64,000 bases of DNA, taken from NCBI RefSeq assembly GCF_021390175.1, contig NZ_CP090004.1, positions 1,054,001 to 1,118,000 of the forward strand. The letters run 5' to 3'. A program made the position numbers and the translations under genes. The notes beneath the pieces were generated by a model, which worked only from the letters and a program-made list of their open reading frames with translations, ran no database searches and was not told the origin of the DNA. Below, in pieces: positions 27,876-36,055 of the stretch; positions within the stretch are counted from its first letter, which is position 1, and the number at the start of each line of letters is the position of its first letter. This stretch comes from Flagellimonas sp. HMM57. GTDB lineage: Bacteria; Bacteroidota; Bacteroidia; Flavobacteriales; Flavobacteriaceae.

Positions 27876-28178
27876 TTATACGCGATCCTTGCTGAGGATA
27901 TAATTGGTTTGCGTAACATTCATAATCTCTTGAATATTCATATTTTGTCTACCAATCAACGAAACAACTTTGTTCTGTTTTACCGACTTTAAATACAGTT
28001 TTTCAAAGAAATGTGCTGCCGCGGAATCCAGGAAAGTTATATTTTCCAAACTGATTACAATGCTCTCATGTTTCTCTAGAATTGAATCAAAATAAGAATT
28101 TAGAGCACCTATATGCTGCGTGGTAACTTTACCAAAAATCTCAAAAATTCCTCGGTTTTCTTTTATTTCTAATGACAT
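27876..28178 (-). CDS. STAS-domain protein (anti-sigma factor antagonist type)
   Basis: 100 residues, one complete STAS domain. The conserved phosphosite region reads ITFLDSAAAHFFEKL, with Asp51-Ser52 in the place of the DS of SpoIIAA-type antagonists. In partner switching such proteins bind a serine-kinase anti-sigma factor; no such kinase or PP2C phosphatase gene is in this window. It follows the LytTR regulator after 107 bp and precedes a glycosyltransferase, so a partner encoded elsewhere or a direct role in the island is possible. Confidence 0.85.
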   Translation of the reverse strand: MSLEIKENRGIFEIFGKVTTQHIGALNSYFDSILEKHESIVISLENITFLDSAAAHFFEKLYLKSVKQNKVVSLIGRQNMNIQEIMNVTQTNYILSKDRV

Positions 28179-28285
28179 ATGCTAAGTAGATTAATATGTT
28201 ACTGCTATCTTTTTAGCATTTTCAAAAAAGCGTCTATTTATATTAACGTGTAAGAATTGAAATATTGTAGTATTTTTCTTTCTTT

Positions 28286-28996
28286 CTATAAAAGATTAAG
28301 ACGTTGCATCAATTCTGGTCTGTTAGACCTGCTAATGGGTATTACACTTTTTTCTATGAGAACACTGTTATCCTGTATGTCGATTATTTGTGTAAAATTG
28401 ATGATATAAGATCGATGAATTTGAAGAAATCTTGATTCTGGCAGTTTCTCTTTTATTTTTTTGAGCGTAGAATGCACTCTATATCGTTGGTTTTGAGTCA
28501 GTATTTCTATATAATCCCCTTTGGCCTCAATCAGCAGAATGTCCCTAAATTTTAATTTGATGAGTCGCCTATCTATATTTATGAACAAATCTTCGTCTTC
28601 ACTTTTAGCAGCGTTGATCTCTAACTGTTCTTGTTCAGATTTTTTAAAGGCATTCTCCAATTTTACAGCACATTTTTGAAATCGTTCATAGGTTATGGGC
28701 TTTACCAAATAGTCTACGATGAACTCATACCCATAGGCTTCGATAGCAAAATCTTTATCGGATGTTGTAAGTACGATTTTAGGTGGATCGTTAACGGTCT
28801 CGATAAAATCGACGCCAGTAAGTTTTGGCATATGAATATCCAGAAAAATTAAATCTACCTGTGTATGCTTTAAGAACTTTAAGGCCTCTAAAGCATTTGG
28901 GAGTTCAGCAACAACTTCCATTTTTGGAATTGTTTTACAAAGCGCCGTAACTATGGCCCTTGCACTTGCTTCGTCATCTACAATTATACATTTCAC
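28286..28996 (-). CDS. LytTR-family response regulator
   Basis: 236 residues: receiver (DD7-8, phosphoacceptor Asp53 in LIFLDIHMPKLTG, Lys99 in YLVKPIT), a linker, and a LytTR DNA-binding domain from about 138 to 236 (KFRDILLIEAKGDYIEI, FLQIHRSYIINF). LytTR regulators bind paired direct repeats about two helical turns apart. It is immediately preceded (1 bp) by an HPt gene and two kinase genes. The repeated boxes a-d in this island are natural candidate targets. Confidence 0.93.
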   Translation of the reverse strand: MKCIIVDDEASARAIVTALCKTIPKMEVVAELPNALEALKFLKHTQVDLIFLDIHMPKLTGVDFIETVNDPPKIVLTTSDKDFAIEAYGYEFIVDYLVKPITYERFQKCAVKLENAFKKSEQEQLEINAAKSEDEDLFINIDRRLIKLKFRDILLIEAKGDYIEILTQNQRYRVHSTLKKIKEKLPESRFLQIHRSYIINFTQIIDIQDNSVLIEKSVIPISRSNRPELMQRLNLL

Positions 28997-28997
28997 C

Positions 28998-29321
28998 TTA
29001 CGCCAGTTTTAAAACAAAATCTTCAACTACCTGTAATACTTCGTCAAACTCTTCTTTGAGTTGTATATCTCCACGCTTTAGGTCTTCTTCATACTTTACT
29101 GCTAATCTATAGCTAGTGTTAAGTCCTAGAATACCCAATTTGTGTTTTATCTTATGTATGATTTTTGCAGATTCTTCTAGATTGTCCACTTTTAAAAAAT
29201 CTAGATATTCCTGCTTCTCTTTTGGAAACTCTGTTTGTATAATGGTCAAAAATTTCTTTTCAAACTCTTCGTTTCCTCCAGAGATTTCTTTTATATAGTC
29301 AAGGTTGGGTTGTTCAGTCAT
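28998..29321 (-). CDS. HPt phosphotransfer protein
   Basis: 107 residues from the ATG of MTEQPNL, which overlaps the kinase gene by 8 bp; a longer frame would reach 77 bp into it. Four-helix HPt pattern with the site region AKIIHKIKHKLGILGLN; His56 is the likely phosphoacceptor. It probably relays phosphate from the upstream kinase(s) to the receiver encoded 1 bp downstream. A free HPt between kinase and regulator indicates a phosphorelay, though neither neighbouring kinase carries its own receiver. Confidence 0.88.
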   Translation of the reverse strand: MTEQPNLDYIKEISGGNEEFEKKFLTIIQTEFPKEKQEYLDFLKVDNLEESAKIIHKIKHKLGILGLNTSYRLAVKYEEDLKRGDIQLKEEFDEVLQVVEDFVLKLA

Positions 29322-30309
29322 TATGGGGGTTTTTAATAGTAAAAAAGAACGTACTGCCCATTCCTTCTTTTGAGGAGAGCCAGATATCACCTTTGTAATA
29401 ATTGATTATTTTCTTAACCAGAGCCAGTCCAATACCAGTTGTATCGGCATTATTTTCCAGTTTTTTGAACATGTTAAAAATTCCGGCCTGCAAGTGTTTT
29501 GGTATTCCTTTGCCATTATCGGTTACGCTGAATAACCATCCGTCATCTTGTTCTTTGACATCTATGAGAACTTGTCCATATTTTCGGTGTTCTGTGGCAG
29601 CTATGGCATTGGTAATAAGGTTTTTGAACAGTTGTTCCAGCCTATATTTCCCTGTAAACAATTTGGGCATATCCTTACTTTTCTTTATGGATATGTTCTT
29701 TGGTATGAATGTGGTCTCTTGTATTTCATCCAGTAAAAGATTCAAGTCGATTATCTTAGCACTTTCCTCAACGGAATCTATTGTTGAGTGCCTCATAATA
29801 CCATCTATCAAGCTATCCATTTTAGACAGGTTCTTAAAAATAAGCTGCACATTTTCACTATTGTGTTCTTTGAATTCATCTTTGGCATCTTCAAAAACCC
29901 AGCTTACCAACGAGTGCACGTTTCGTATTGGGGATTTCAAGTCATGAGAGACCATATGCGCATAATTGTTCAGTGATTCATTTTGCTGTTCAAGATTTTT
30001 TAACAGTACATCTTTTTCTGAAGTAACCTTGGCTATCTTCTGGGTTTGCCTTTCTAGATCCGTTATAAGTTTTTTAATGTCAAAATCTTGTTCGGTATTG
30101 ATTTTCCCATTCTTCTTATGCTGTATGGTTACAATTGCTTTTTTTAATGTTTCAGCTATTTCATGTTGGCTTTTGACTTCTTTGCCCAATCGTTCATCAT
30201 ACTGCGAATATGATTGGCTAACTGCATCGATAAATGCTTCCATTCCCGGATGTTCTTTTAGGTCTTTGGAGAGAAGCTTTTTCATTTGTTTTTTTAATAA
30301 AGAATGCAT
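29314..30309 (-). CDS. cytoplasmic sensor histidine kinase
   Basis: 331 residues. A helical N-terminal region of about 105 residues without recognised sensor domain, HisKA with NNYAHMVSHDLKSP (His122), and a HATPase domain with NLITNAIAATEH, DNGKGIP and TGIGLALVKK motifs. No membrane span, so the input is cytoplasmic or through protein contact. Third gene after H-NOX, 54 bp after the PAS kinase and overlapping the HPt gene. The HisKA and HATPase regions closely resemble those of the upstream PAS kinase, suggesting duplication. Confidence 0.9.
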   Translation of the reverse strand: MHSLLKKQMKKLLSKDLKEHPGMEAFIDAVSQSYSQYDERLGKEVKSQHEIAETLKKAIVTIQHKKNGKINTEQDFDIKKLITDLERQTQKIAKVTSEKDVLLKNLEQQNESLNNYAHMVSHDLKSPIRNVHSLVSWVFEDAKDEFKEHNSENVQLIFKNLSKMDSLIDGIMRHSTIDSVEESAKIIDLNLLLDEIQETTFIPKNISIKKSKDMPKLFTGKYRLEQLFKNLITNAIAATEHRKYGQVLIDVKEQDDGWLFSVTDNGKGIPKHLQAGIFNMFKKLENNADTTGIGLALVKKIINYYKGDIWLSSKEGMGSTFFFTIKNPHND

Positions 30310-30363
30310 TTATCTATTCAATGGGTTAAAAGGTAATTTTAGGTTCCTTTGTGTGTTTTTATA

Positions 30364-32781
30364 TTATTTCTTAATGTTAAGCTCTTTCTTTAAAGTGAAG
30401 AAAAACGTTGTCCCTTCTCCAATTTCACTTTCCAACCAAACCTTTCCGTTATATCTGTCAATAATTTTCTTAACGATGGACAGCCCTATTCCGGTCGACC
30501 TTTCATTGTTTCCAATGGATTGAAAAATTTGAAAGATTTTTTCATGGTATTCTTTCGGTATGCCTACGCCATTATCTTTTATGCTAAATTCCCAAGACTT
30601 GGAATGTTCCTTACAATCCACTTCCACCAGGCCTTTCTTTTTATCAATATTGACCACGGCATTACTCAAAAAGTTTTGGAACAATTGATGAATTTTCGTT
30701 TTGTCCGCTTTAATTATCGGCAGCTTCTTTTTGGTTTTGATCGTAACGTTTTCAGGGATGTAAATAATTTCCTTTATTTCTTGGATAACCTCGTTTACGT
30801 CGACTTCGGTATGGTCCAAAACATCATTATTGACCGTAGAATACTTTAAAATTCCACTGATGAGTTTATCCATCCCTTCAATTTTTTCCTGCATCATCTT
30901 CAGGTTATAGCGCCCGCTTTCGTCCAAAGATTCTTTATAATCATCATATAGCCATGTAGCTAGGGCACTTACGCTTCTTAGCGGTGATTTTAAATCATGT
31001 GAAACAATATGGGCATATTCCTGTAGCCCTTTATTACTGGCTTCCAACTCGGTTAAAAGAGTCTCTTTTTGCAGTTCTAGGTTTTTTTGCCCGGTGATAT
31101 CCAAATGAATGCCTATAGATCCAATTATATTACCGGCATCATCATACCTTGGGGCTCCACTAACCAACCAAAATCGCTTCTCCCCGTTAGCTATCTTAAC
31201 AGCAACTTCATAAGAATCGGAGATACCTTCTTCATGATTCTTGTTATGCAGTTTCAATTCTTCGGTTTCTTCGCTCAAGATCGGTATGGCCTCATACACA
31301 TTTTTACCAATTAGATCATTTGAAGAATACCCTACCATATCGCTGAAGCTATGATTGACCATTAAAATATTCCCATCGCTGTCTACCTCGACAAGACCAA
31401 GATTCATATTAGCTATAATACTCCCGTACTTTTCTTTTTGAACTTCTAAATTCTTCCTATAGTTTTTACGTAGCGTAACATCGCTATAGCTCCATAAATG
31501 TCCTTGATATTCTCCATTATTGAACAATGGAATGTAATCACGTTCAAATGTTCTTCCGTCCAAAAGCTCCATCTCATCGGCAGTCACCACTTCCTTTTTA
31601 TCCACAACATGGTTTATTCGTCGTATGGCAGTATCTGGTTCCAAGAACAGTTTTTTGTACTTGTGAATAGCTTTCTCCGCATTGAGTCCCTTTAATACAT
31701 GTGGTGGAACAGGTATGTCAAAAAGGTCACAGAACTTTTGATTGGCCAAAACGATTTTCCTGTTCTGATCTTCCAATAAAACCCCTGTTTGTAGGTTTTT
31801 TATCAAGCTCATCAACCTTTCTTCCGAAGCCCTTACTTTTTCTTCCGATATTTTCTCATATGTGATGTCCTCTATCATGGCAACGCTATATTCTATATTC
31901 CCATTTGCATCCAATACGGAACTCATGGATGTTTTTCCGTAAAGTGTTTCACCGCTCTTCTTATAGAATTTTCTAACTATAGAGAATTTTTTGTTGTCGC
32001 TTTCTAAACTTTTCTGCATCAAGTCTTTATAAAGACTACTGTCTTCCAATGATGAAATATCGTTGATGGTCATTTTTTTCAACTCTACTTCTGAATACCC
32101 CAAAAGGTCAATAAATGATTTATTGGCCTTTATTATTCTTTCATTAACGATCAATAGTATTCCCAAAGAAGAATTCTCAACAATAATATCTTGTTGTTTT
32201 TTCTGGTTTTCTAGAAGTTTTCTTATTTCTACTTCTTGGGTAATATCTCTTATAACACCTTGGGCAGCTATTGGATTTCCATCTTTATTATAAACAAGAC
32301 TTGCGTTGATATTTACAAATTTTTCTTCTTGAGACTTTGTCAATATTTTGGCCGTGTAATTTTTTAAGATTCCAACTTGTAGAAGCGTCTGGAAAGACTC
32401 TGCGGTATATTCCAGATAGTCTTGATGAACCAAGTCTTGAAGACATATTTTTTCTTTGGTATGGTCATATCCAAGAAACTCTTTTGCAGAGGTGTTCATG
32501 TTTATGACGTTGGACATCATATCCATCACCACATATGGGTCAATAATATTGACGAAAGCATTGTCTATACCTGTCCCGCCATCATTCAACAAAGTTTCCA
32601 AACGGCCATTTGCTTCTTTTAAGTGCAACGTGGCATCATAGAGTTCTTTTGCTTTATTTTCTAGCAAACTCTCAGCAGTTTTACGGGCTTTTTTCTCCCG
32701 TACAAGTGCACGTTTTAATATGGAAAGTTCGTTACTATCCGTGTTGGACGATCGCAAACTTGACTTCTGTTCCGTTTTCAT
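30364..32781 (-). CDS. four-PAS histidine kinase, H-NOX-associated
   Basis: 805 residues: N-terminal coiled coil (about 15-60), four PAS domains (about 65-185, 190-315, 320-445 and 450-565), HisKA with EYAHIVSHDLKSP (His about 595) and a HATPase domain with DNGVGIP and TGIGLSIVKK. No membrane span. Its ATG lies inside the H-NOX gene, a 47-bp overlap, so the two are translationally coupled. In other bacteria H-NOX proteins bind and inhibit or activate partner kinases when NO is bound; the same is inferred here. The PAS ligands are unknown. Confidence 0.92.
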   Translation of the reverse strand: MKTEQKSSLRSSNTDSNELSILKRALVREKKARKTAESLLENKAKELYDATLHLKEANGRLETLLNDGGTGIDNAFVNIIDPYVVMDMMSNVINMNTSAKEFLGYDHTKEKICLQDLVHQDYLEYTAESFQTLLQVGILKNYTAKILTKSQEEKFVNINASLVYNKDGNPIAAQGVIRDITQEVEIRKLLENQKKQQDIIVENSSLGILLIVNERIIKANKSFIDLLGYSEVELKKMTINDISSLEDSSLYKDLMQKSLESDNKKFSIVRKFYKKSGETLYGKTSMSSVLDANGNIEYSVAMIEDITYEKISEEKVRASEERLMSLIKNLQTGVLLEDQNRKIVLANQKFCDLFDIPVPPHVLKGLNAEKAIHKYKKLFLEPDTAIRRINHVVDKKEVVTADEMELLDGRTFERDYIPLFNNGEYQGHLWSYSDVTLRKNYRKNLEVQKEKYGSIIANMNLGLVEVDSDGNILMVNHSFSDMVGYSSNDLIGKNVYEAIPILSEETEELKLHNKNHEEGISDSYEVAVKIANGEKRFWLVSGAPRYDDAGNIIGSIGIHLDITGQKNLELQKETLLTELEASNKGLQEYAHIVSHDLKSPLRSVSALATWLYDDYKESLDESGRYNLKMMQEKIEGMDKLISGILKYSTVNNDVLDHTEVDVNEVIQEIKEIIYIPENVTIKTKKKLPIIKADKTKIHQLFQNFLSNAVVNIDKKKGLVEVDCKEHSKSWEFSIKDNGVGIPKEYHEKIFQIFQSIGNNERSTGIGLSIVKKIIDRYNGKVWLESEIGEGTTFFFTLKKELNIKK

Positions 32782-33277
32782 TCATTAGTTTATAATCAAC
32801 CTCTACTATTTTTTCAAAGTGTTCAAATGTTCTCACAATAAGTCCATGGGCCAGTGCATAAAGGCCTCTGGATGAACTATAAATCATTTCCAGGGAATTG
32901 TCTGTTTTTGAAAGCACCTTAAATTGAGGTAGTTCAGCATCCGGGTAGAGTTTTTTTACATGGATATGAATATGATCTTCTATGCTATTAAGAAGTCCCA
33001 ATGGCGTTCTGTAACTCGAAACCACATCTGGATGTGCTTCCACTAGACCAACAAAAAGGTGATGTCCAAAGGAATACAATAGATTCTCTTGGGAAATTTC
33101 TTTTACTGTACTTAATTCAGCAATTAAACTTACCATTTCATTAAAATCGTAAGTTCCTACAGAAGTATAGGCCCCACCAGAGGGAAGATCACAATTCTCC
33201 AACAGGGAATCAACAGTCTCCAATCCATAAATAGATTCGACCATTTCCAAGAATTCGGTGAATACAATTCCTTTCAT
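32735..33277 (-). CDS. H-NOX heme nitric oxide sensor
   Basis: 180 residues, standard H-NOX length, starting MKGIVFTEFLEMVE. The heme-contact motif YxSxR is present as Tyr133-Ser135-Arg137, and the proximal His is likely His104 in HIHVKKLYPDAELPQF (pattern HxxVxxLYP). The position five after the Arg, which is the O2-stabilising Tyr in the Thermoanaerobacter protein, is Leu142, fitting an NO sensor that excludes O2. First gene of the kinase operon, preceded by site d and overlapping the PAS kinase gene. Confidence 0.9.
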   Translation of the reverse strand: MKGIVFTEFLEMVESIYGLETVDSLLENCDLPSGGAYTSVGTYDFNEMVSLIAELSTVKEISQENLLYSFGHHLFVGLVEAHPDVVSSYRTPLGLLNSIEDHIHIHVKKLYPDAELPQFKVLSKTDNSLEMIYSSSRGLYALAHGLIVRTFEHFEKIVEVDYKLMNENGTEVKFAIVQHG

Positions 33278-33294
33278 AACAAGATATTATGACT

Positions 33295-33358
33295 TAAAAG
33301 TAGGAATTACACTACCTGATATTAAAAATTATGTTGTGAAATCAGTTTTTTTGTTAGG
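33295..33358 (-). promoter_or_regulatory. direct-repeat activator box and -7 element of the H-NOX operon (site d)
   Basis: Plus-strand ATGTTGTGAA (33331-33340) and GTTAGG (33353-33358), 20-bp period; TACTTTTA (33295-33302) lies 28 bp downstream on the minus strand, 17 bp before the H-NOX ATG. The proximal half-site is perfect; the distal one is the weakest of the four sites and overlaps the stop codon of the preceding receiver gene. Confidence 0.5.
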
Positions 33359-33752
33359 CTTTGATTAGCTCACTAATCTCCCAATAATCAAAAACCTTCC
33401 TGAGTTTTGACTCGTAATCCTCATATTTTAAAGGTTTTATGATATATCCTGCGATTCCAATCTCAAAACACTTTAACAAATCCACACGATTTTCCGATGT
33501 GGTAAGGATTATAATAGGAAGGAACTTGAGTTTGTCATCAGCTTTTAAAATGGAAAGAAATTCTATTCCGCTCATTCTTGGCATATTAAGATCAAGCAAA
33601 ACGATATCAGGTAAGCTACCTGTCTTTAATAAAGCTAAGGCTTCTTCTCCATTTTTAGCCTCAACGATTTTGTGCTTAGACTGAAACTTAGAAATCGCAC
33701 GCTGCAATTTCATGGTTTCTATCATATCATCTTCTATGAACAGAACATTCAT
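33354..33752 (-). CDS. single-domain response regulator (Rcp1-like)
   Basis: 132 residues, complete receiver: EDD 7-9, phosphoacceptor Asp54 (IVLLDLNMPRMSG), Thr in ILTTSENR and Lys106 (YIIKPLK). The C-terminal extension resembles stand-alone receivers that serve PAS or bacteriophytochrome kinases. It lies 76 bp upstream of H-NOX on the same strand and may accept phosphate from the PAS kinase. No output domain. Confidence 0.9.
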   Translation of the reverse strand: MNVLFIEDDMIETMKLQRAISKFQSKHKIVEAKNGEEALALLKTGSLPDIVLLDLNMPRMSGIEFLSILKADDKLKFLPIIILTTSENRVDLLKCFEIGIAGYIIKPLKYEDYESKLRKVFDYWEISELIKA

Positions 33753-33885
33753 AACTTTTATCGTTTAGTATACAAAAATCCAAAAATACATTAAGAAAAA
33801 GATTACAATTTGGTTAAATTAGGAAAAACTATCGGTGAATGGTATACATCTTACGATAAATAATTGATTTATTGATCAAATCTAT

Positions 33886-34242
33886 CTATAAAATAGCCAA
33901 TTGTTCTTTTAAATTCTTGGTCAATTTTGAAACTACCAGATCATAGGAATGATCTACTAATTCCAAGATCAAGTTTGGTGGCAGGTTATTCAAAAGTAAC
34001 GTATTCCAATGTTTCTTGCTCATGTGGTATCCTGGAATTATATCCCCATCATACTCTTCTCTTAGCATTACTGACTTTTCGGAATCACATTTTAAATTAC
34101 ACTGTGGAGGCATTCTTTCCAATGCCATCAAAGCGAACATTTTGCCCATTACCTTAAATACCAAAGTAACCTCATCAAAAGGAAACTCTTCTGTTACCCC
34201 TTTCTTTTGAATACAATAATCTCTTAGTTCTTCTATATTCAT
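33886..34242 (-). CDS. MmcQ/YjbR-family protein
   Basis: 118 residues from the ATG of MNIEELRDYC; a longer frame would lie within the upstream gene. Family marks: LRDYCIQKKGVTEEFPFDE, KVMGKMFALMALE and PGYHMSKKHWNTLLL. The fold is a double-wing, CyaY-like domain; the cellular role is not established. It follows the Dabb-family gene by 1 bp. The 133-bp gap between this gene and the receiver gene shows no feature. Confidence 0.85.
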   Translation of the reverse strand: MNIEELRDYCIQKKGVTEEFPFDEVTLVFKVMGKMFALMALERMPPQCNLKCDSEKSVMLREEYDGDIIPGYHMSKKHWNTLLLNNLPPNLILELVDHSYDLVVSKLTKNLKEQLAIL

Positions 34243-34243
34243 T

Positions 34244-34642
34244 TTAAATACCTTGAGAATCGTATACAATAACTTTCTCCCAAAGGTCCTTACATTCTTC
34301 AATAAAAATAAGATGTGCTTTTTCTTTCTGATATCCTTCTTGGGCTTCGGCAGATTCAAATGTTACGATCAATGAATACGTAAATGAACCATCAACAACA
34401 TCTCTAGTGGCCTTAGGTGGTGTACCAATAAAATTTGTCTTTGCATACTTAGAGTTTTGAAGGAACGTTTTCAAAGATTTTTCAAACTGTGTTCTGTCTT
34501 TACTGCTTTCTGGGCTTTTAAGCCAAAAAAAGACAGTATGGGAAAAGGCTGGGTCAAATGTTCTCATAGTATCCTCAACTTGTGCAAAACTGGTTGCCGC
34601 AAAGCTTATCATCAGTAATATAGCAATAATTCCTCTTTTCAT
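34244..34642 (-). CDS. secreted Dabb (stress-responsive A/B barrel) domain protein
   Basis: 132 residues from ATG; an upstream in-frame TTG was rejected because it overlaps the preceding stop. Signal peptide about 1-21 (ending ATSFAQ). The Dabb ferredoxin-like domain follows (FSHTVFFWLKSPES, SLIVTFESAEAQEGYQ). Dabb proteins are small dimeric barrels with varied or unknown functions; an exported form is common in Bacteroidota. It sits in a run of closely spaced minus-strand genes. Confidence 0.82.
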   Translation of the reverse strand: MKRGIIAILLMISFAATSFAQVEDTMRTFDPAFSHTVFFWLKSPESSKDRTQFEKSLKTFLQNSKYAKTNFIGTPPKATRDVVDGSFTYSLIVTFESAEAQEGYQKEKAHLIFIEECKDLWEKVIVYDSQGI

Positions 34643-34649
34643 AATTTCT

Positions 34650-35273
34650 CTATTCTTCAATTGATTGTTTTTCTGTGTTTGTTATTTCCAAGGCCGAGTA
34701 ATCCAATGTCCAATCTATGGTCTCAACAATTTTTTCTACCAGTAAAACAGCTTGCAAAGCCTCTTTTTTTGCAGTTGCCATCAATCCACTTTCTGGTATT
34801 TTTTGTTTTATGTGGTCTTTTGCCTCCAAATTCAATTTAGTAAGATCATCTGGAGAGAAACTATTAAAGAGTCCATTTTTTATATCATAAAATTGGAGGT
34901 CGGGCTCAATGGATAACACTTCAGGTTCGGGAAAATTAGCAAGAATAATTCGTTTGTTCTCAGTATCAGCTTTTAGGTCCAATTTCTTTAGGTCATACCC
35001 AATGTGCACTTTTGCTTTCACAACGATCAGCGCTTTTTTCTTGCTGCTTAAAAGGCTCATAAAACGTTCTTTGGTGTTCTCATAATGATAGATCTCTGCA
35101 AAATCCCCTTCTACGGAAACTAATTTGCAGACACTTTGTATTTTATCCAGCAAGACCGTAGACTGCTGTTTTGTGAGTTCTTTATTCTCTTTTTTTCTGA
35201 AAATAGAAAACAACCAATACATAAGTATTGCTCCCAGAACCAGCCCTAAAAAAGCTTCTATGATACTATCCAT
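34650..35273 (-). CDS. DUF4230 domain protein with N-terminal membrane anchor
   Basis: 207 residues: one membrane span (about 6-24) and a DUF4230 domain (EIYHYENTKERFMSLLSSKKKALIVVKA in part, then KVHIGYDLKKLDLKAD). The family function is unknown. It is separated from the cyclase gene by 32 bp and from the Dabb gene by 7 bp. Confidence 0.82.
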   Translation of the reverse strand: MDSIIEAFLGLVLGAILMYWLFSIFRKKENKELTKQQSTVLLDKIQSVCKLVSVEGDFAEIYHYENTKERFMSLLSSKKKALIVVKAKVHIGYDLKKLDLKADTENKRIILANFPEPEVLSIEPDLQFYDIKNGLFNSFSPDDLTKLNLEAKDHIKQKIPESGLMATAKKEALQAVLLVEKIVETIDWTLDYSALEITNTEKQSIEE

Positions 35274-35305
35274 TTCTTAAATATATGAAGATTGCCGTTA
35301 ACTCT

Positions 35306-36055
35306 TCATTGTATAATCTTGTACAATACAGGCCTACTCGGGCTAGCATCGTTCTCAAAAGGGGCCACTTGAAGGTTTAGAAAATAGCACCCATCTTCTA
35401 TATCGTTGGGAACAAATATAAATTCTGTGATTGTAGCGTTCTGTCTCGATTGTCCTTTTGTATCCCAAAAAGCATGATGAGCCAAAAGCGCTCCCTCATC
35501 TTTTTCCTTGTCAACCGATGGAAGGTCTATGAGCAAATGCATGATTTCTTTTTTGACTAAAAAATGTATCGCTTCCTCTAACAAATACGGAGGGTTTGTA
35601 TTGGAATACTGCATAGAACGCTTGTTTTCCAAATTTGGAATGGTCCTTATGATCAAAGCTTCTCTTTTCTTGTTTCTCAAAGCATATTTGAGCTGTTTTT
35701 CCGATATCACCATATCATCCCCTAATTTTTCTGGAGCGAACGTAATCACTTCTGCGAAGAAAAAAAATCGCTTTAAGTTTTCATTTACAGAATGAAAATC
35801 TGCAGTAATATGGCCTAAACATTCGGTATGCGTCACATGTGAGTGGGGGTTAAACCAAATGTTATTAAAATTAACGGCTGCACCTTCAGAAACTTTTCCA
35901 ATGAAATCACCTTCTTGATGTGGTTCAATCTTTGGGGGACTTAGGTACCATGCATTTACATTGGTATCCGTACCAATTAACGGAATCGAAATATCCAATG
36001 GTTTGGATAAATCTATCTTAACATTTCTGGAACCATGTTTAACCGTTGCAATCAT
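35306..36055 (-). CDS. cyclase-family metal-dependent hydrolase (kynurenine formamidase-like)
   Basis: 249 residues. The metal-binding signature of the cyclase/KynB family appears as NPHSHVTHTECLGH, a variant of HxGTHxDxPxH. Members hydrolyse N-formylkynurenine or related amides, but many are uncharacterised. The start overlaps the hemW stop by 4 bp. No kynurenine pathway genes are nearby, so the substrate is open. Confidence 0.75.
   Translation of the reverse strand: MIATVKHGSRNVKIDLSKPLDISIPLIGTDTNVNAWYLSPPKIEPHQEGDFIGKVSEGAAVNFNNIWFNPHSHVTHTECLGHITADFHSVNENLKRFFFFAEVITFAPEKLGDDMVISEKQLKYALRNKKREALIIRTIPNLENKRSMQYSNTNPPYLLEEAIHFLVKKEIMHLLIDLPSVDKEKDEGALLAHHAFWDTKGQSRQNATITEFIFVPNDIEDGCYFLNLQVAPFENDASPSRPVLYKIIQ

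Noticed and set aside
29402..30523. Two long plus-strand ORFs (181 and 185 aa)
   Set aside because: Both are antisense to the two histidine kinase genes, which carry clear HisKA and HATPase motifs.
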